A DNA stretch of 64,000 nt from Aplysia californica (GCF_000002075.1 NW_004797378.1:1130490-1194489), one strand, 5' to 3'. Positions 10,079 to 24,433 are shown, numbered from the stretch's first letter. Numbers and translations: made by a program. Notes: generated from the sequence alone by a model not told the origin.

Positions 10079-10549
10079 AATTAACAGTATGAAAGGTCAA
10101 CTCCGACAATAGTTTAGTTTGAGTAGAGAAGCACACTATCACTAACACAAAAAAAAACACTTTCATGTTTCGTAGGGACAGAAAAACATCAGCAAAATCA
10201 AGAGGAAAAGTAAAAAAACCAACCTCCCAGCGGTGCTCTACAACGACCCAACAGTGTACAAAGAGCGGAAGGATACATACCTGTCCTACAGAAGATGAAG
10301 ATGCTGAGCTAGTTTTAATTTGTGAATCCAGCTTTCGATCCCACTTTAGAACCATCGGTCAACCCAGTTCTTTCAATCCATATTACATGATTTATTAAAA
10401 CAATTTAATATACTACAGTCTAGCAAGCACATAAAAAAATCAGCACAGCGTGGAAATCTTTTCGTTATGTATGGATCTCACTTTTTTAATCTTTGTTTTT
10501 TGTGTTTTTTTTTTGTTTGTTTTTTGTTTGTTTGTTTGTTTTTTTTGTT
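10079..10549. other. Intergenic interval, no gene seen
   Basis: The interval includes a plus-strand open frame at 10165-10398 that is basic and serine-rich, without a recognised domain. A T-rich run (10495-10550) forms the oligo-A-like end of the following minus-strand SINE. Confidence 0.4.
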
Positions 10550-11021
10550 TTGGTTAGTGCTTTACAGCGCTCGCAAGTGCATCAGGTCATATGAGCGCCC
10601 GGGACGAATTAAACATTTTCAGTTGGTAACAAATGTTGAATTTTGCTCGGGTGGCGGCCAAAGCCTACTCTTATCGATTTTAGACCACCAAGGGATCTTT
10701 AACAGCTTGCACACGGGGCCTCCGAGATTTTAAGCCCTTATCCGAGAAGGCAAGGTGTAGATCTTACTTACCATAAGATCAGTGATGTGGCTGAAAGACA
10801 GCAATAAGAGGGAACCAAGGAGTAGCAGTAGAAAGGCTGCAGAAAGCGTTATGAGCTCGGAGGAGGGGGCAAAGAAGGTGTTGGGGTGGGGGCAGAAAGT
10901 GGAGACGAATGCAGTCGATAGAACATTGTAAGAGAGCAGGAAAGTAGGTGAAAGTGAAAGGAGAAAATGTTCCGCCGCTGTCCGGATTCGAACACCGTAA
11001 CCTCTCGAACACGAGAGTCCC
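10550..11021 (-). mobile_element. tRNA-derived SINE, family 1, head partly deleted
   Basis: The tail begins TTAGTGCTTTACAGCGCTCG. The body matches 6300-6690. The head keeps a B-box-like GGATTCGAAC but has lost much of the region between the B and A boxes. The T-rich run on the left is its 3' tail. Confidence 0.8.
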
Positions 11022-11141
11022 ATGGATCTCAGGGTACGTCCAGGGAGGTAAACACAGTTGTACACTTGGGTAAAAGTTACCATGCCACCCCAACTTGTGA
11101 GTTGGGTTCATTGACATTGTCTTGTAGATTTGGGTTATATA

Positions 11142-14100
11142 CAGTTAAACCTCGTTATAACTTATACCGCCTACCTTGGGACGAGCATGAAGTTGGCAGT
11201 ACAGCGGGGCTGGCGGTACAACGAAGTTTTCATGTCCTCTGTTAAATACATGTAGCATCGACTGCCCTACGTCAAAAGAACTTGTTTACCAACCATTAGA
11301 TTAATTACTTGGAATTACCTGGATCCAGAGCTAGAATCAGAGCAAGCGGCACATGCCCATAACTGCTCATCTCTTCTTTCCAGCGTCCACCTCAGGGTCT
11401 TCCTGTTAATTGTCTAAATGAGGAGCTGGTTTGAGACACGCCTGACCACTCCTCGGAGCAAACTTTTTTCCCTGTGACCCGCACACACTTTTCTTCTATT
11501 GTGCTGAGTGTGTGGGAGTCTGTCTCCTCTTGGTCGTAAAGACTCTCCTTGCATCTGGCGAACACTATTGGTGGGTCGAGCATGATTCGGCCACTGGATG
11601 CTGATTTGCCTGCATGTTCATCAGCACGCTCATTTCCGTGCACCCCTGCGTGACCAGGGCAGAACACCCATGTAATCCTTAGGAGGTGGCTATTTGCAAT
11701 GGAAGCTCTCCAGTCACTGTAGAGCCACCCATTGCTGATTTTTTCTAGGGTGCTCGTCGAATCTGTGACGAACAGGGCATGTTTATACGCTTCCATACCA
11801 GCGCCTCTGTTTTAATCTTTGGCGCACTTGATTTCCTATTTTCGGATGTAATGGATGATGATTGTCTGCTCTTACTCGTAGGTAGGCCTTGACTTGTGCT
11901 AGCTTGTGTCGGTGGGTTAAGGTTGGCAGGTCCAGCAGATATCTCGTCACGGGTGCATCCCAGAACAGCTCTCATTCCTTCATTTTGAATTACTTTGAGG
12001 TGTTGTAGCTGGGGTTTGGATAGGGTGAGCATACCAAGGCCATAGTCCACTACAGACAGTACAACCGCTTGAAGCATGATCATAAGGGCGCGTTGGGACA
12101 TAGGTGGAGCCATCACTCTCAGTGCAACTAGTCCTTTCCTTGCTCTGGTGATAATGTTAGTCACATGGTCTTTTGCCGAGAGAGTGCGATCAAAGGTAAT
12201 GCCCAGGTACTTCAATTTCTCTTCCCTTTCCAACTGCGTACCCTGTATATTTATATTAACAGAAGGCATGATAGCCTTGACTGCCCTGTTGTTGAGACTG
12301 GTCCACAGTACCCCTGCCTTCGCTGGATTAAGTTTTCCATTGTTATGTTCGCACCATTCACCAATTCGATCTAATTCCTCCCGCATGCTCCTTGCAATCA
12401 GCTCCCGATCTCTCCCCTGCCTATATACTAATATATCATCTGCAAAGCTTAGCCTACAGCCAGGTCCCTCCAATTGATTGGCTGTAAGACTGATGGTGTA
12501 TATATATATATATTGAACAAGACTGGTGACTGGACCGATCCCTGCGGCAGTCCTGGGGTTATGGCAATATGTTCAGAAGCGCAGCTGCCGAGGCGCAAGG
12601 AAACCTTTCTTTTTAACAAGGCATTTCCTACCCAGATCACCAATTCAGAGTCGATTTTCATATTGATCATAGTTCGCATGATTAGGCGAAAAGGCACCCG
12701 GTTATATGCATCTTCTATATCTATTGTGGCGACTACAGTCTCTTTTCCCTCCTCAAAACCGTCGTACATGTAGGAGGCCAAAATTGCCACATTCCTCCAG
12801 GTGTCCTTACCAGGGCGGTAGCTGCCAAGTTCCACAGGTATCAGATTATTACGTTCCAAGAAATTGGACAGCCATCTTGACACCATTTTTTCCATTAGTT
12901 ACCCCATCGTCTTTTGCATTGTTATAATCCTGTAGGACTCGATTCTTGTGGGGTCCTTCCCTGGCTTTGGTAGGGGTGTAAGATAACTGTCCAGTCAATC
13001 TTGTGGAATCAACCCGTCATGCAAACTATTATCCAGGATGTTTCCGAGACTCTCCAACTTGCGGTCATCCAGAGCCTTGTTGTGCGAATAATGCACCCCG
13101 TCTGGACCTGGTGCTGTGTCAGGTGCCGTCTTAAGTATATTTCGAATGGCCTCCAATGTGACTTTTACCTCCTTGCTTCCTCTCCTTCCCAGTATCTTCC
13201 TTCTACATCCCTTAGAATGCTCGTTCTTTCGTCCTTATTGTTCTGATTTGTTTGCCGCAGGTATCTGTTCAAAAGAGCCTGCCCTTTCTCCTCTTCCAAT
13301 CTAACTCATGTACTGTCCTCTGTCTGAAAATCAGAAAGGCATGTTCTTGACTGCCAGTTGTTCATTGCCTTGTGAAACCTCCAAAACCTCTGTAGGGATC
13401 TGTTACCTGTAATACTCTGGCAAAAGTCTTCCCATTTCTTTTTTTTTTCCTGCTCTGCTGTTTCTTTAAAAGCCTTCGATGTCTTTTTTGCAGCTTCCTG
13501 GAGTTCTGGATTCATTCGATTCCTTTGAGCCGCTCTTAGTCCTTTCCTTTTAATAACCAAGCTCTCCTGTGTTTCCTCGTTCCACAATGGGGGTTTGGTC
13601 TTGTCCTTTCATTGGCTTTTATCTTCAGTGTTCTTGCGTAGCATGGTGATAATGTCAGTCTCCAAAAACGTGTATCTAAATGGTCTCTTCCTCTTTGGGC
13701 CACATTTCTCAAGAGTCTTTCTGACATAGACTCGGCACGGAAGATCGTCGCTTCCGTGACTGCTCAGAACGTCCCATCTAGCTTTAGCTGCCATCTGCAC
13801 AGAAACTATAGCTAGGTATACTACAGCACTGTCTGTATCATTTTCCCTCTGTGCCATGCGGGTCATTCTCCGATTATTGACTATAGCTAGAATATAATAT
13901 AGATCACACGAGTCTAGAGCATTTTCCAAATCAACTCCCTGTGCGTTGTCCTTGATATTACCCCATTGAATACCTCGGGCATTGAAATCTCCACAAAATA
14001 AAATCTGACCAGAGAGTGTTTGTCAAATGTTTTCTAACTTCCCCCATTCCTTTTCATCCTCAGATCCATTACAAGCATAAACATTTATGACATTCCGTAC

Positions 14101-15493
14101 TGGCTGGTTCGTGAGTTCCACAGCGAGCAAGTGGAGATTCTCAGACTCCCAACAACCCATACATGTACTGACTCCTCTGCTCTCAATGTTGTTCTTCACA
14201 AGGGTTACCTGGCCGTGTCCTGTTCTGTTATAAAAGCCGAGTACCCTGCTAGTTTCAACGTTTTCAGTGCCTCTAATCTAGTTTCTTGTAGGCACACCAC
14301 ATCTGCTGTATATGCCAGCCGCTCTGCCACCACACATTAGATGAATTAATGCGTTATCTGTCTTCGATACGTCACTTCGACTTAGCGAGAGTCCCCAAAA
14401 AATAAAAGCTCCACACTCCACGTGCATTCACTAGCCTGTAAGAATTCTAGACTGATATCTGGGTCGCCGGGGTGTGTGTTAGCGGAGGGGGGGGGGGGGC
14501 AACTTAAAAATTTGATTCCAATTCTTTTTTTAAATATTCCCCAATGCCTAGATATAACAGTATTTTCATAATCAGCACATGACGCACGGAGCGAGCGAAA
14601 TTTGATGCTGAATTACAAAGTTGTTTTATTTTAATTGTAGCCTGCTCTTCTACATTACACGTTGTACTGAGTTCGCTGGCGACACACTACATCACGGTAG
14701 ATCTATCCATATATTGCTTGGAATCAACAGGAGCGGGGTGGGGAGGTGGGATGGGCAGAGAGTGAGCAAATCAGCGAAAAGCATTTATTGGTCTAGACCT
14801 TGGAACTTGGACTTGGAAAGGAAAGACGGCGCCATTATCAGACAGCCACCGGAACAATCAGTATGGATACCTTGTGGGCTTTGGTGCTGGGGGGAACTGA
14901 GCACGTATGGACCTGTCCAGTGTGCAATGGCGTTCTTGCCCAGGAAGGTAATACAGACCTTGGCCTAGCTCTTAGAGACTTATGTGAAAAAGACTGTCAA
15001 GCAACCACCGAGTGGATGTGCCGTAGGCCCTACACCATGTGTAGCTTTGTGTGTAGGCCTACCGTATAGATTTGAGATCTTTTTCTGGCGGCCAGTTCGC
15101 TGGCGGTACAACGAAGAAAATTTACAGTAGTTTAAAATTGTTCATTGTTCATTGTTTCAGGAAGCAACATCCCTGCACTCCGGACATGTCCATTGATGCT
15201 CCGTTGCTCTCTCCAAAATGGTGCCGAGGGTCCTTCCACTGATTGTGCCAGTGCACATCTGGATGAGAAGAAGGAGGAGAGGAAGGAGAGGAGGAGCCAG
15301 AAAAAGAAGGGCAGGGAAAAGGAGGAATCAGGGAAAAACAGTAGTTTGAAAAGGACCGTACAACTGAGACAGTTGTCGCAAGGGAGTGTAAAGGAGCAAA
15401 TGCTATGTTTATATATAGGGAATTATTTTCGTACATTGGCAAAACCTGGCGGTACGCGGGACTGGCGTAACAATTTACAAAAAAGTTTGACTG
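11142..15493. mobile_element. Pogo/Tigger-like inverted-repeat element, interrupted by a LINE
   Basis: The left end is CAGTTAAACCTCGTTATAAC and the right end AGTTTGACTG. The outer parts (11142-11340 and 14400-15493) match the uninterrupted copy at 22109-22935, for example GAAGTTGGCAGTA.AGCGGGGCTGGCGG and AATTTGATTCCA.TTCTTTT. No transposase was seen. The family is a guess from the CAGT...AAACC ends. Confidence 0.6.
11340..14395 (-). mobile_element. LINE with endonuclease, reverse transcriptase and RNase H (I/Nimb-like)
   Basis: Read on the minus strand, the order is endonuclease, reverse transcriptase, RNase H. The AP-endonuclease has VVCLQETRL near 14290 and FCGDFNA near 13990. A linker near 13306-13587 contains FWRFHKAMN. 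The RT has TIDIEDAYNRVPF near 12700, TPGLPQGS near 12550, SFADDILVY near 12440 and LKYLGITF near 12200. The RNase H has FVTDS near 11770 and GHAGVHGNERADEH near 11630. Endonuclease plus RNase H in one element is typical of the I group of non-LTR retrotransposons. It is inactive: the endonuclease frame changes several times, and the RT changes frame near 12460 between the GLPQGS and FADD blocks. It sits inside a pogo-like element. Confidence 0.85.
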
Positions 15494-16456
15494 AAAAATG
15501 TGCTACGATAAGCTGTTATCCTCAACTAAGAAGTACTTTCTGCTTCTTTTTCTCCGCCATGGTCCCCTCTTACCCTTTACTAAACCTCAGACCTGCCTAC
15601 CTTCCCACAAGGTCCTGAAAAAGATGTCAGTTTTTTTCCCAGTTAATTCAGCTTTAAAAGAGGAAACATTATTTTCTTTCCTAAATAATGAATTAATTTG
15701 AAGTCTTTTGTTGAAGAATTAAAACAGGAAAACTGTGCTTCCCAGAAGTAGTTCTTCTTATACGGCAAAGACGACAGCAGTGGGTTCTTTTCAGGCTACT
15801 TTTTTTCCTTCCTGTTCCTACATTACTGCACTAGGGAACAATGTACCTTTGTGGCCGTAATCAGCCAAATGATAATTACATATATTATTATAGCTTTAAC
15901 TTTAATTTCTCCAAATGTATGATGAGATTTTGCCACATCAATCTTGGATTACTTGGAATAAGTTAAAGCTTGAGGACTTTTGACTTGCACACAAGATCTC
16001 TGCTCGTATAGTGCCAATATCTGTCTTTGAAGAGTTGTAATTTTCCAGAGTTCAGGCTAGTCTTTGAAAAATTGGCAGATCTTAAGATTTCACCCTGACC
16101 TAATTTCACAGACTGCCAGCAAGTTGTGTACTGTGTGATGTCTGTTAAAGAGGAAGCGCACTGGGCACTGACACACACGTCAACAATAGATGCCTTCACA
16201 TGACCGCAGACACCCTAAACACAACTGAAGTACATGTATGTGTAGGTAAGGCTAAACTAAATCTACCGCTGAACACTTGTGATGTATTATGATAAACATG
16301 TCATTAGCCTCCAGCTTAAAAGAGAGTTCGTTTGCCTACTATGCTCTCTCCCTCTCTCTCTCTCTCTTTTCCTCTCCCTCTCCCTCTTTCTGATGACAAT
16401 TTTTTAAATACTGTGTGGGTGTTTTGAATACAAAGAATGTGGATAAAATTCAGGGC
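15494..16456. other. Intergenic interval, no gene seen
   Basis: AT-rich sequence with a short CT microsatellite near 16344-16387. No exon or transposon family was recognised. Confidence 0.4.
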
Positions 16457-16950
16457 CCAAAAATCAGTTCCCGATGTGTGTTTTCGCTATATGCATGCTT
16501 ATGCTAAACTGTAGGCCTATATTAAAATGAGCAAATACATAAAAATAAAGACGCAAATGGACAATTACTTTTCTGACAACTGTTTATTGGTTCGACATGA
16601 GTGAATATCACACAAGCACTGTAATCAAGGGTATGGGCAAGTCCCGATACACAAAGAAAAAAATGGGGACGTGATCTCCTAGCCAAAGGCGAGTCAACAT
16701 TTGTCTTGCGGAGATTATCTGCTCTTGGTAACAATAACAATGATACATTAAACAGAAGCACAGCACCAACCTATAAACGATGCCACAAAAAATACCTTTG
16801 TTAAAGCAACACCATTCAAATTTTGTCTTATATTTTCAGAACGAATCCACTGAATTAAAAATTTAATCTTGGTTTGACAAATGTGAGAGCCTGAGAAGTA
16901 CTAGTTTTCAATATTTTACCGAGTCTTGTTAAGCGACAGAATTATTACTC
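16457..16950. repeat. Right copy of the segmental duplication that opens the window
   Basis: This segment matches 1-190 and 709-1000. It shows the intact target (AAAAAAATGGGGACGTGATC) at the place where the left copy carries a SINE. It lies about 1 kb 3' of the WDR59 stop codon. Confidence 0.75.
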
Positions 16951-17945
16951 AGAACTGTGTGCTTTCATTTGAAACATTGCCAGTCCAAAGTACTCCTCCT
17001 AAAATAAAAACAAGAAAGACTCAGTGCTGTTCACTATCTAAAAAAAAAAATTTTTTTTTTTTTTAATTTTAAAATTATCTCAGCTGATGAGGCCATTCAC
17101 ATGGTCATAGAAAACACTGCAAAACGATACTAACTTAGTATAACCGACAAGCCCCCCCACCCCCCCCCCCAAAAAAAATGTATTTATACTGGGCAATTAC
17201 TTCTGGGGCCAGCCCTTTCCACAGTATACAATACCCAGAATGTCACCAAGATGTGGTAGGATTTCAAAAACTTTGTAAAGAAAAGAAAAAACAAATGCAG
17301 TTGACATCACACACAAGAAGAAAACGGTTTCCCCCCCCCCCCCCCCCCCCACCAAATTCTTCAATTCAACATGTCAAACATTTACTGTACTACCATTGAG
17401 AGCAAGATCTGACAACCATGAGCATATCAAAATAATCTTGCAATGGAAAATTTTGTCCGAAATACCGACGTATACTTTTGGTGTACTGGCAATAAATATT
17501 TGGCTTTTTCTTTGCTCCTCTAGCAGACTCTCACTTAATAAGTGCACTTTTGTCACGCCAGTCCTGTCCCAAAGCAGGACGTTGAGGTTCACACACAATC
17601 ATACACACAGTCACTATCACTATATCCTACTCAAAATAGCCCTCAGGAACACTCAACATCAACTGAATTTTAAAGCAGAGACATCCCCAACTTGCACATT
17701 TTGAATATGACCAGAACATGCCACAACTTTGAGGATACACATCCAAGCACACATCGTTACATTCTTTAACATACTCAATATTGCACTCTCAAACATGCAT
17801 TCCGTATCTGTAACTTTTGAACCATGCAAAATTTGAACAGCATGTATGAACAGGCCACAATATTGTACACACACAGCATACATGTACATCCAAAAACAAT
17901 ATCATATATTCACATCTCCCTCTACTCAGAACAGTTTTTTTCCTG
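16951..17945 (-). other. WDR59 3' untranslated or downstream region
   Basis: This is non-coding sequence directly 3' of the WDR59 stop. No canonical minus-strand AATAAA was found within it. A variant AGTAAA (plus-strand TTTACT near 17382) is one candidate, and a canonical signal occurs farther away near 16577. Long C and A runs lie near 17155 and 17333. Confidence 0.45.
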
Positions 17946-18100
17946 TCATGATGGGATCTCTTGCTCCCCATCAGGCACTAAGTTCTCCTGTAGGCAGTTG
18001 CATCCACAGCCAGTGGGACACACAGTCTGAGAGCTGAACCAGTCCATCATGTGATGCATGTGACCCCCATGGCCACAGGCAAGGCAAAAGTTGGCAGCAC
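17946..18100 (-). CDS. WDR59: WDR59 exon 16, last exon: end of zinc domain and stop
   Basis: The exon encodes FCLACGHGGHMHHMMDWF and CPTGCGCNCLQ, matching the end of vertebrate WDR59 (CGHGGHTSHMMEWF, CPTGCGCHC). It then adds an acidic tail of about 17 residues before TGA at 17946-17948. The acceptor is CGTGTGCAG, entry phase 1. Confidence 0.95.
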
Positions 18101-21100
18101 CTGCACACGTAGACAAAAGAACATTTCCATCATCATCATCATCATCAATTACATTATCATCATCTAATCTGTGTTTTCAAAAACAATTTGCAAAGACATT
18201 AGTGATCATTATCTTCATTGCCAAGGAGCTTCTCTTCAACAAGGAGCAAATTCAATGTTATTGTTATCATCATCAGCCCCATCATTAGCACATCAAAAAG
18301 ACTGTTCCCAAATGTAAAAAAGGAAAACCAACTTACATCACAAGTAAAAAGGTGATGTTATTAGAAGTGATGAGAGAAGGAAGAAGATGCAAGTCTGGGG
18401 AGGGGTGGAGGGTAAGTTTTTTGTAGGACAAGGGCTACATTATTTTTTTCATCATCCATTAGATCAGTAAGATACTTATGAATTTAGTCCCGATCTTGCT
18501 CAAAAGATTTATTTTTTTTAACTACTGTCTGTGACTGTCCAGTTTCGTCCTGTTCAGACTACATTTTGAAAATGTCTTGAAAGACCAAACATGCAAAATG
18601 GAATTCATCAGTAGGCTAAGGGTATTATTGTAAACCATTGAGATTATATTGGAGGGGGGCACACTAATCTATACAACATTACTTAACAATTCACTTTTTT
18701 TTTTCTCGTTTAGTTTGAAGCCAGAGAAGTACAGTACAGTGACATAGTCATTTAGCACCAGGACAGAGCAAGACTGAGCAGGACAGAAACAACAGATGAA
18801 AAGTAAAGAGAAGTAGGACCTACAAAAGGTATGTTCTAACCTCACACAAATTACTTTTGTTCTTTTCCTATTTTACTTTTAGTAAGTCTTGTGGCACTTG
18901 CAAAGCCAAGTGCTGAAGATGAGAGGTGTTACTAGACGGTAACAAACAAAAGGAGGTTTAAAGGGGGGGAAAAAAAAAAATTATAATAATAGTAATAATA
19001 GTAGCCTATTTGTATAGCACAAATTCCCTCCCAACAGCAAGCTCTATACGCTTGACAATCTTTATTACTACCCCAGCAATCTCAACTTCCTGAGAAGCAT
19101 AAAGTGCAAGCTGCCATTTTTAGGCATTAAAACACTAACGAACTGACAAGATCTTTCACAGTCTGTAGCGAGGTGCTCATTTCACCAGGAAATTTGTGTA
19201 AAAAGTGCCTTTTCCAAAGACACAATGCCAAACCTGGGGCTCGAATCCCCAGACCAACAACCTCCTCTCAATTACGAGTCCAATAGCCTGACCACTAGAC
19301 TACCGACACCACTAAGAAGGACAACAGATGCCTGAAGGAGCAACCTCTTAAAAAAACAACCAATAACTGAATCCAGTAAAACATGCGCATGGAATGCTGC
19401 TGTGGTCTTACCTCTCACACCAATGTGGCAGATAGAACAGCGCAGAGCGGGGTATTTGCACCGCGTGCACTGGGGACCCTGAACATCTTCGTTACAATTG
19501 TGGCAGGAGACGACAAACTCTGTACAAATGAGAGAGCATCAGAAATACAGAAAACATCCGAAATAGAGAGAACATAAGAAATAGAAATAAATGTCCATGT
19601 TTCACACTCCCATCACCAATACATCAAAAATAACAAAAGTATGATACATCAAAGAAAACTAGCGTAGTCATGATCATATATTTATATTTATTTCAGCACA
19701 AAAGAAACTTGAGTAGCAACCTGTACAAGTAGATACTGCTTCAGCACCTTTGAATATAAAAGACACTTGCTTACAGTGGGTAGCCACAGAAGTTTTTCTA
19801 TTAAGTGGAATTTGCAAGCAAACCTCAGGAAGAAAGTGCACCATACATACACAAGAAGTCTTTTTTCTTTGATCAACAGAAACAATGAAACAGTTTAGTT
19901 TTAGTAGAGGTTTTACAGCGCTCGCAACTGCATAAGGTCATATATAAGTGCCAAGGGGTGGGTGTCAGCAGAGAAGTCTTTACAGGGAATCAGGCTTACT
20001 CTGCTCACCTCTCTCGCTTCCACAGCACAACGTCTGTTTCGACTTTCAAGGCACCCTGGAAATAGCGGGTCACAAGAGTGTGACAAACATACAAAAGAAG
20101 TAGAGGCAAATGACGATAGTAAAGATTAGGAAAGAAAAAGCAGCAGTTCCTTGTTGCAGTTCAGGCACAGTTATGAGCACAACATTGAGGAATCAGCCCA
20201 TTTACAATTTTCAATTCTACTGTGCATAAGAACATATTAATGTCCCCCCTTTGGGAATGGCCTAAAGACACTTCAGTCAGCAGCACCGTTCTGCGGGGTA
20301 AATGATGAAACAACATTCTGATCAATACCAAATGATCCTAATGCAAAGGACCTATCAGGGCCACCCTCAAACCACCCACTTTCATTTCGAGGCACTCACA
20401 GACAATAATATTCATGCCAGTTTACACAAACAAGTAACAAAAGATAACCCAGACAAGGGCTTTGCGGGAGGTTTATACATGTACATTGACAGCTCTGCAG
20501 ATACGGTACCCAAATAGCCACTAATAGGAAATGGGCTTTCTGTCCTGTAAAATGATTTACAGAAATTTGAATGCTATGAATTGCACTCAAATTGTTACCA
20601 AACTTAACCCAGGGTCACAGTATTTTGACATCAATTCGAAAACGTCTTTTTGAAAATTCATGTCTGATTTGCAACAGTACAACTGGTGACAGAGAAGAAA
20701 ACTTTTTTCTTGACAGAGATTCCAAATTCCAATAAAATGTGGTGTATGTTGAATCTTGACCAAAAACAAAAACAAGACACTGAGCAATGACCAACCTATG
20801 CCTCTTGATGGTGCCCCGGTGCTGTCTGTGTGTTTCAGAATCTGTATCCTCTTGTTGAGAAGATTCCACTTGTACAGCACATCTGCATAGGCCTTCTTGA
20901 TCTGCTCATGTTGAAACTTCAGTTCTGGGTTCAACATTCTACAAACAAATGAACATAATACCAATTAAAATAGCAGTGGAAATTGTCTAAGACGGCCACC
21001 TATCTTCAAGGAGAAAAGTGGTTGTCTTAGGAGGAGCCTTACACTGTCATTATAGTTTTAAAAATTAGTAAATGGGAATTGGCTGTTAGTTCAGGTGATG

Positions 21101-24100
21101 GTCATACAGGTGGCCGCTAGAGCCAGTTTGACTGTATACTTTTCAATCAGTAGTATTGTTTCTCACTATTTAAAAAAAGCCAACAGAATGTATGACGTAC
21201 TGGAAATCTTAAAATATGAAAGAGAAACATCAACTTTAAAGAAAATAAGGAGAGAAAAAAACCCAAAAACAAACAAACAAGGAACTTAGAAACAAAGAAG
21301 AAAAAAGACTGAAGAAAAAACAAAAGTAGAAAATGCAAGAGTAGACTTGTACAGCGTCGTGGTAAAATTAGGTGCTCATCAAAATAATATAATCGAAGAA
21401 ATCAATATTTTTCAGCCCGTTTGGCAATTTTTATTAGGTTTTTTTTTTCGTTTTGGGCTCAACACTTTTCATTAATATATTCCTGCAGGGATTTTACAAA
21501 GAAACAATCAAAGGCAAAAAAAAAAATGTAAACTCGCATTTTCCAAAGACACTACAGCTTAAGGAGTCACGAGACTTTGGCAGCCATTTCCTCGACCAGA
21601 TGGCCCCCATCCCCTTCAATCGCATATAGCTCAACTTATATTCAAGATAGATGGGTATCTTTTTCATCATAAGCAAGGCAAACAACCAGGCTTCAAGATT
21701 ATACCAATAACTCTATTGAGCCAAAAATTGACAAGCACCTGATTCCTTCGTGATCGTGAATGTGTGCTAGATCTAGATTTAGACAGTACGTCCATTAACA
21801 CCAAGACATTAGGCTGCTGTCCTGGGGAACGAGCTCAGCTGAAAATCAGCGCTGACAGTAGGAACGTATACCCCTTGGCAACGAAAGGGTTAATTTAGCT
21901 TTAAATTTTAATGCTGCATGAGTGGGTAGTGCAAAGCTTTAACACAATGATTGGGTGAATACATTTTCAAGTTTCTGTTGGATGCCACTGTATAAATGCA
22001 ATTTACTGTTGTTATTGTTACCATTATTCGGGCTGCCAACTTCAAATTTCCTATTTCAGGTAGAATTAGAATCAGTTTCAGATATTTTGGCAAAAAAATC
22101 AAGTAATGCAGTCAAATCCCTTTATATCCCCTACCTTCGGATGAAAATGAAGTTGGCAGTATTGCGGGGCTGGCGGTGTAACGGGACAGCATCCATTGCC
22201 ATCTTGACTAACGGTAAAGAATGGTAAAGACTAGAGACAAACCATGCGCATGGGAAAACAAGTAGCGACCAATTACATGTCCAGCTCCAGCTGAACTTTA
22301 AATAATTCAACATTTCTGCTAGATCAGAAGTTAACCTATATGTATCAAGGACCCTGTCTGTAGACGAACAATTTGTTTCACCCCAATACTCGTCAGTCAT
22401 CGGGCCGCCTTAGACTTGTCATGTAACCTTGAGCACAAGTCCTCATAGTATATGCCTCACGAACATCGACCAGTCTTTTGGTTATAGGGCTGATGTCTGG
22501 CAATGCCAGATATTATGCCAATGGGCCATGGTGGCAGTTCCTTTGAAGTTTCTCCAGGTGGCTTTAAAATTTGATTCCAGTTCTTTTCTTTTAGATATTA
22601 GCCAAAACCTAGACATAAGAGCATCAGGAACAAATCAGCGACAAACACCTTAAGATAGGCCAACTCCGAGAGATGTCTGTGGGACAGAGATTATCAGGCA
22701 GCCACCAAGTGTATGCCCTGTGTTGTGTGTATAATAGTGTACCTCTGGTGGCCACTTCGCTGGCAGTACAGCAGGGCAAATTTACATTAATTTAGTAAGG
22801 ACCGAACAATTCAGATAGTTGGTGTGAAGGCGCAAATACTATGTTTATATAAGCATTCTTTTTCGTACATTTGCAAAGCCTGACAAAAAGGAGGGCTGGC
22901 TGTATAATTGGGGGTGGTACAATGCGGTTTGATTGTACAAAGACAAAAGGAAAATAAAAGAGGAACATTACCCCGGCATATGTAGTTGCCATCAAGCTTC
23001 TAAAGTAAAATTATTATCATATATCGCTCAAAGCACAGATTCATTTCAACACAAACATAAAATCACGAACTCACTTGCTGTTATTGTGGTGTAAAATTCT
23101 TTCCTTCTCCACCTCTCTTTCCCTGGGATCCTTTTCTTCAAGAATCTTGATGTCATCATACGAGTTAGACCAGCTCAGAGATCGTTTGCTTTTCATCACA
23201 GCTAGACGACATTAAGAGGAAAGGCGAAATGAGTGCAAAAGCAGGAAAACAAGTCAGTGTAGTTCAAAGCATGTCACATCATAACCTTCCTTTGAACACA
23301 GTGAGCTATCAAACCCCAAATAAACTTATTGTCAGAATGCTCATTTATCCATGCATCAGAAAAATTATGCCAAGCTGGGGGAGAAAAAATACAATACAAT
23401 ATGTTTGCCTTGTTCACAATCCATTATAAATGGTAGACATCGTTTTGATAGTTTAAAACAAAATTTCCAACACAACTTTTTCAAACAAAGTGACAGCATT
23501 TGCAAAGCCTGACAAAAAGGAGGGCTGGCTGTATAACTGGGGGTGGTACAATGCGGTTTGATTGTACAAAGACAGAATTAAAATAAAAGAGGAACATTAC
23601 CCTGGCATATGTAGTTACCATCAAGCTTCTAAAGTAAAATTATTATCATATATCGCTCAAAGCACAGAAAATAAAAACAAGCTTGAACGTAAATATCTTA
23701 AATAATACCAAATTATAAGTGCTTATAACGTGAGCTTCAAACAAACTGTAGCACAGCAAAGTGGTATTGGAGTAAGCTGAATATGATCAAAATGAAGAGT
23801 AAAAAGTAAACTAACAAAAACACACAGCAGCTATTATTCTCACCCAAAGTGTGAAGAACATAAAAGCTAAACATCAGGCTCTTTCAAAATGAGGAACAAA
23901 AGATGCAATCTTTGGGGGGTTGGGGGGGGGGGGGGGACAAAAAATCAGGCACAAAACACACACTAAATTAAATATACGGTACAGCAAAACAAAAGGTCCT
24001 TTAAGAGTACCTCAAAATCTTGGCAAAATAACATTACTCAGAATGATATGTTCTCTCTGGCATGCAGAAAAGAGGGTAAGTAAAACTACAAACAGCATTT

Positions 24101-24387
24101 ATTCTGAACAAGTATATCCATTCTAATTTCAGTGTCTCAGGACACCAAACTCTTCTTCAAATGTTAGATCTGAAACAAGTATTGGTGACCAAGATCTGCC
24201 ACTCATTTGTTTGAGTATAAAATTCATTAAAAGATTTGCAGCACTCATAACAATCACTCATTTCTTTGCATAGATGATGCTCTTCTTAGATTATAACAGT
24301 GGTTTCTTTCCAAGACTCCATTCTTTTCCCTCTTCCTCTCCCCCTCTCTCTCCTCTCTCTCTGTCCCTCTCCTCTCTCTCTGTCCCC

Positions 24388-24433
<46 letters not shown>

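Noticed and set aside
20587-20964. A 125-residue single-exon protein on the minus strand
   Set aside because: The conserved part is only WDR59 exon 14 (20796-20938). The remainder is intron read-through.
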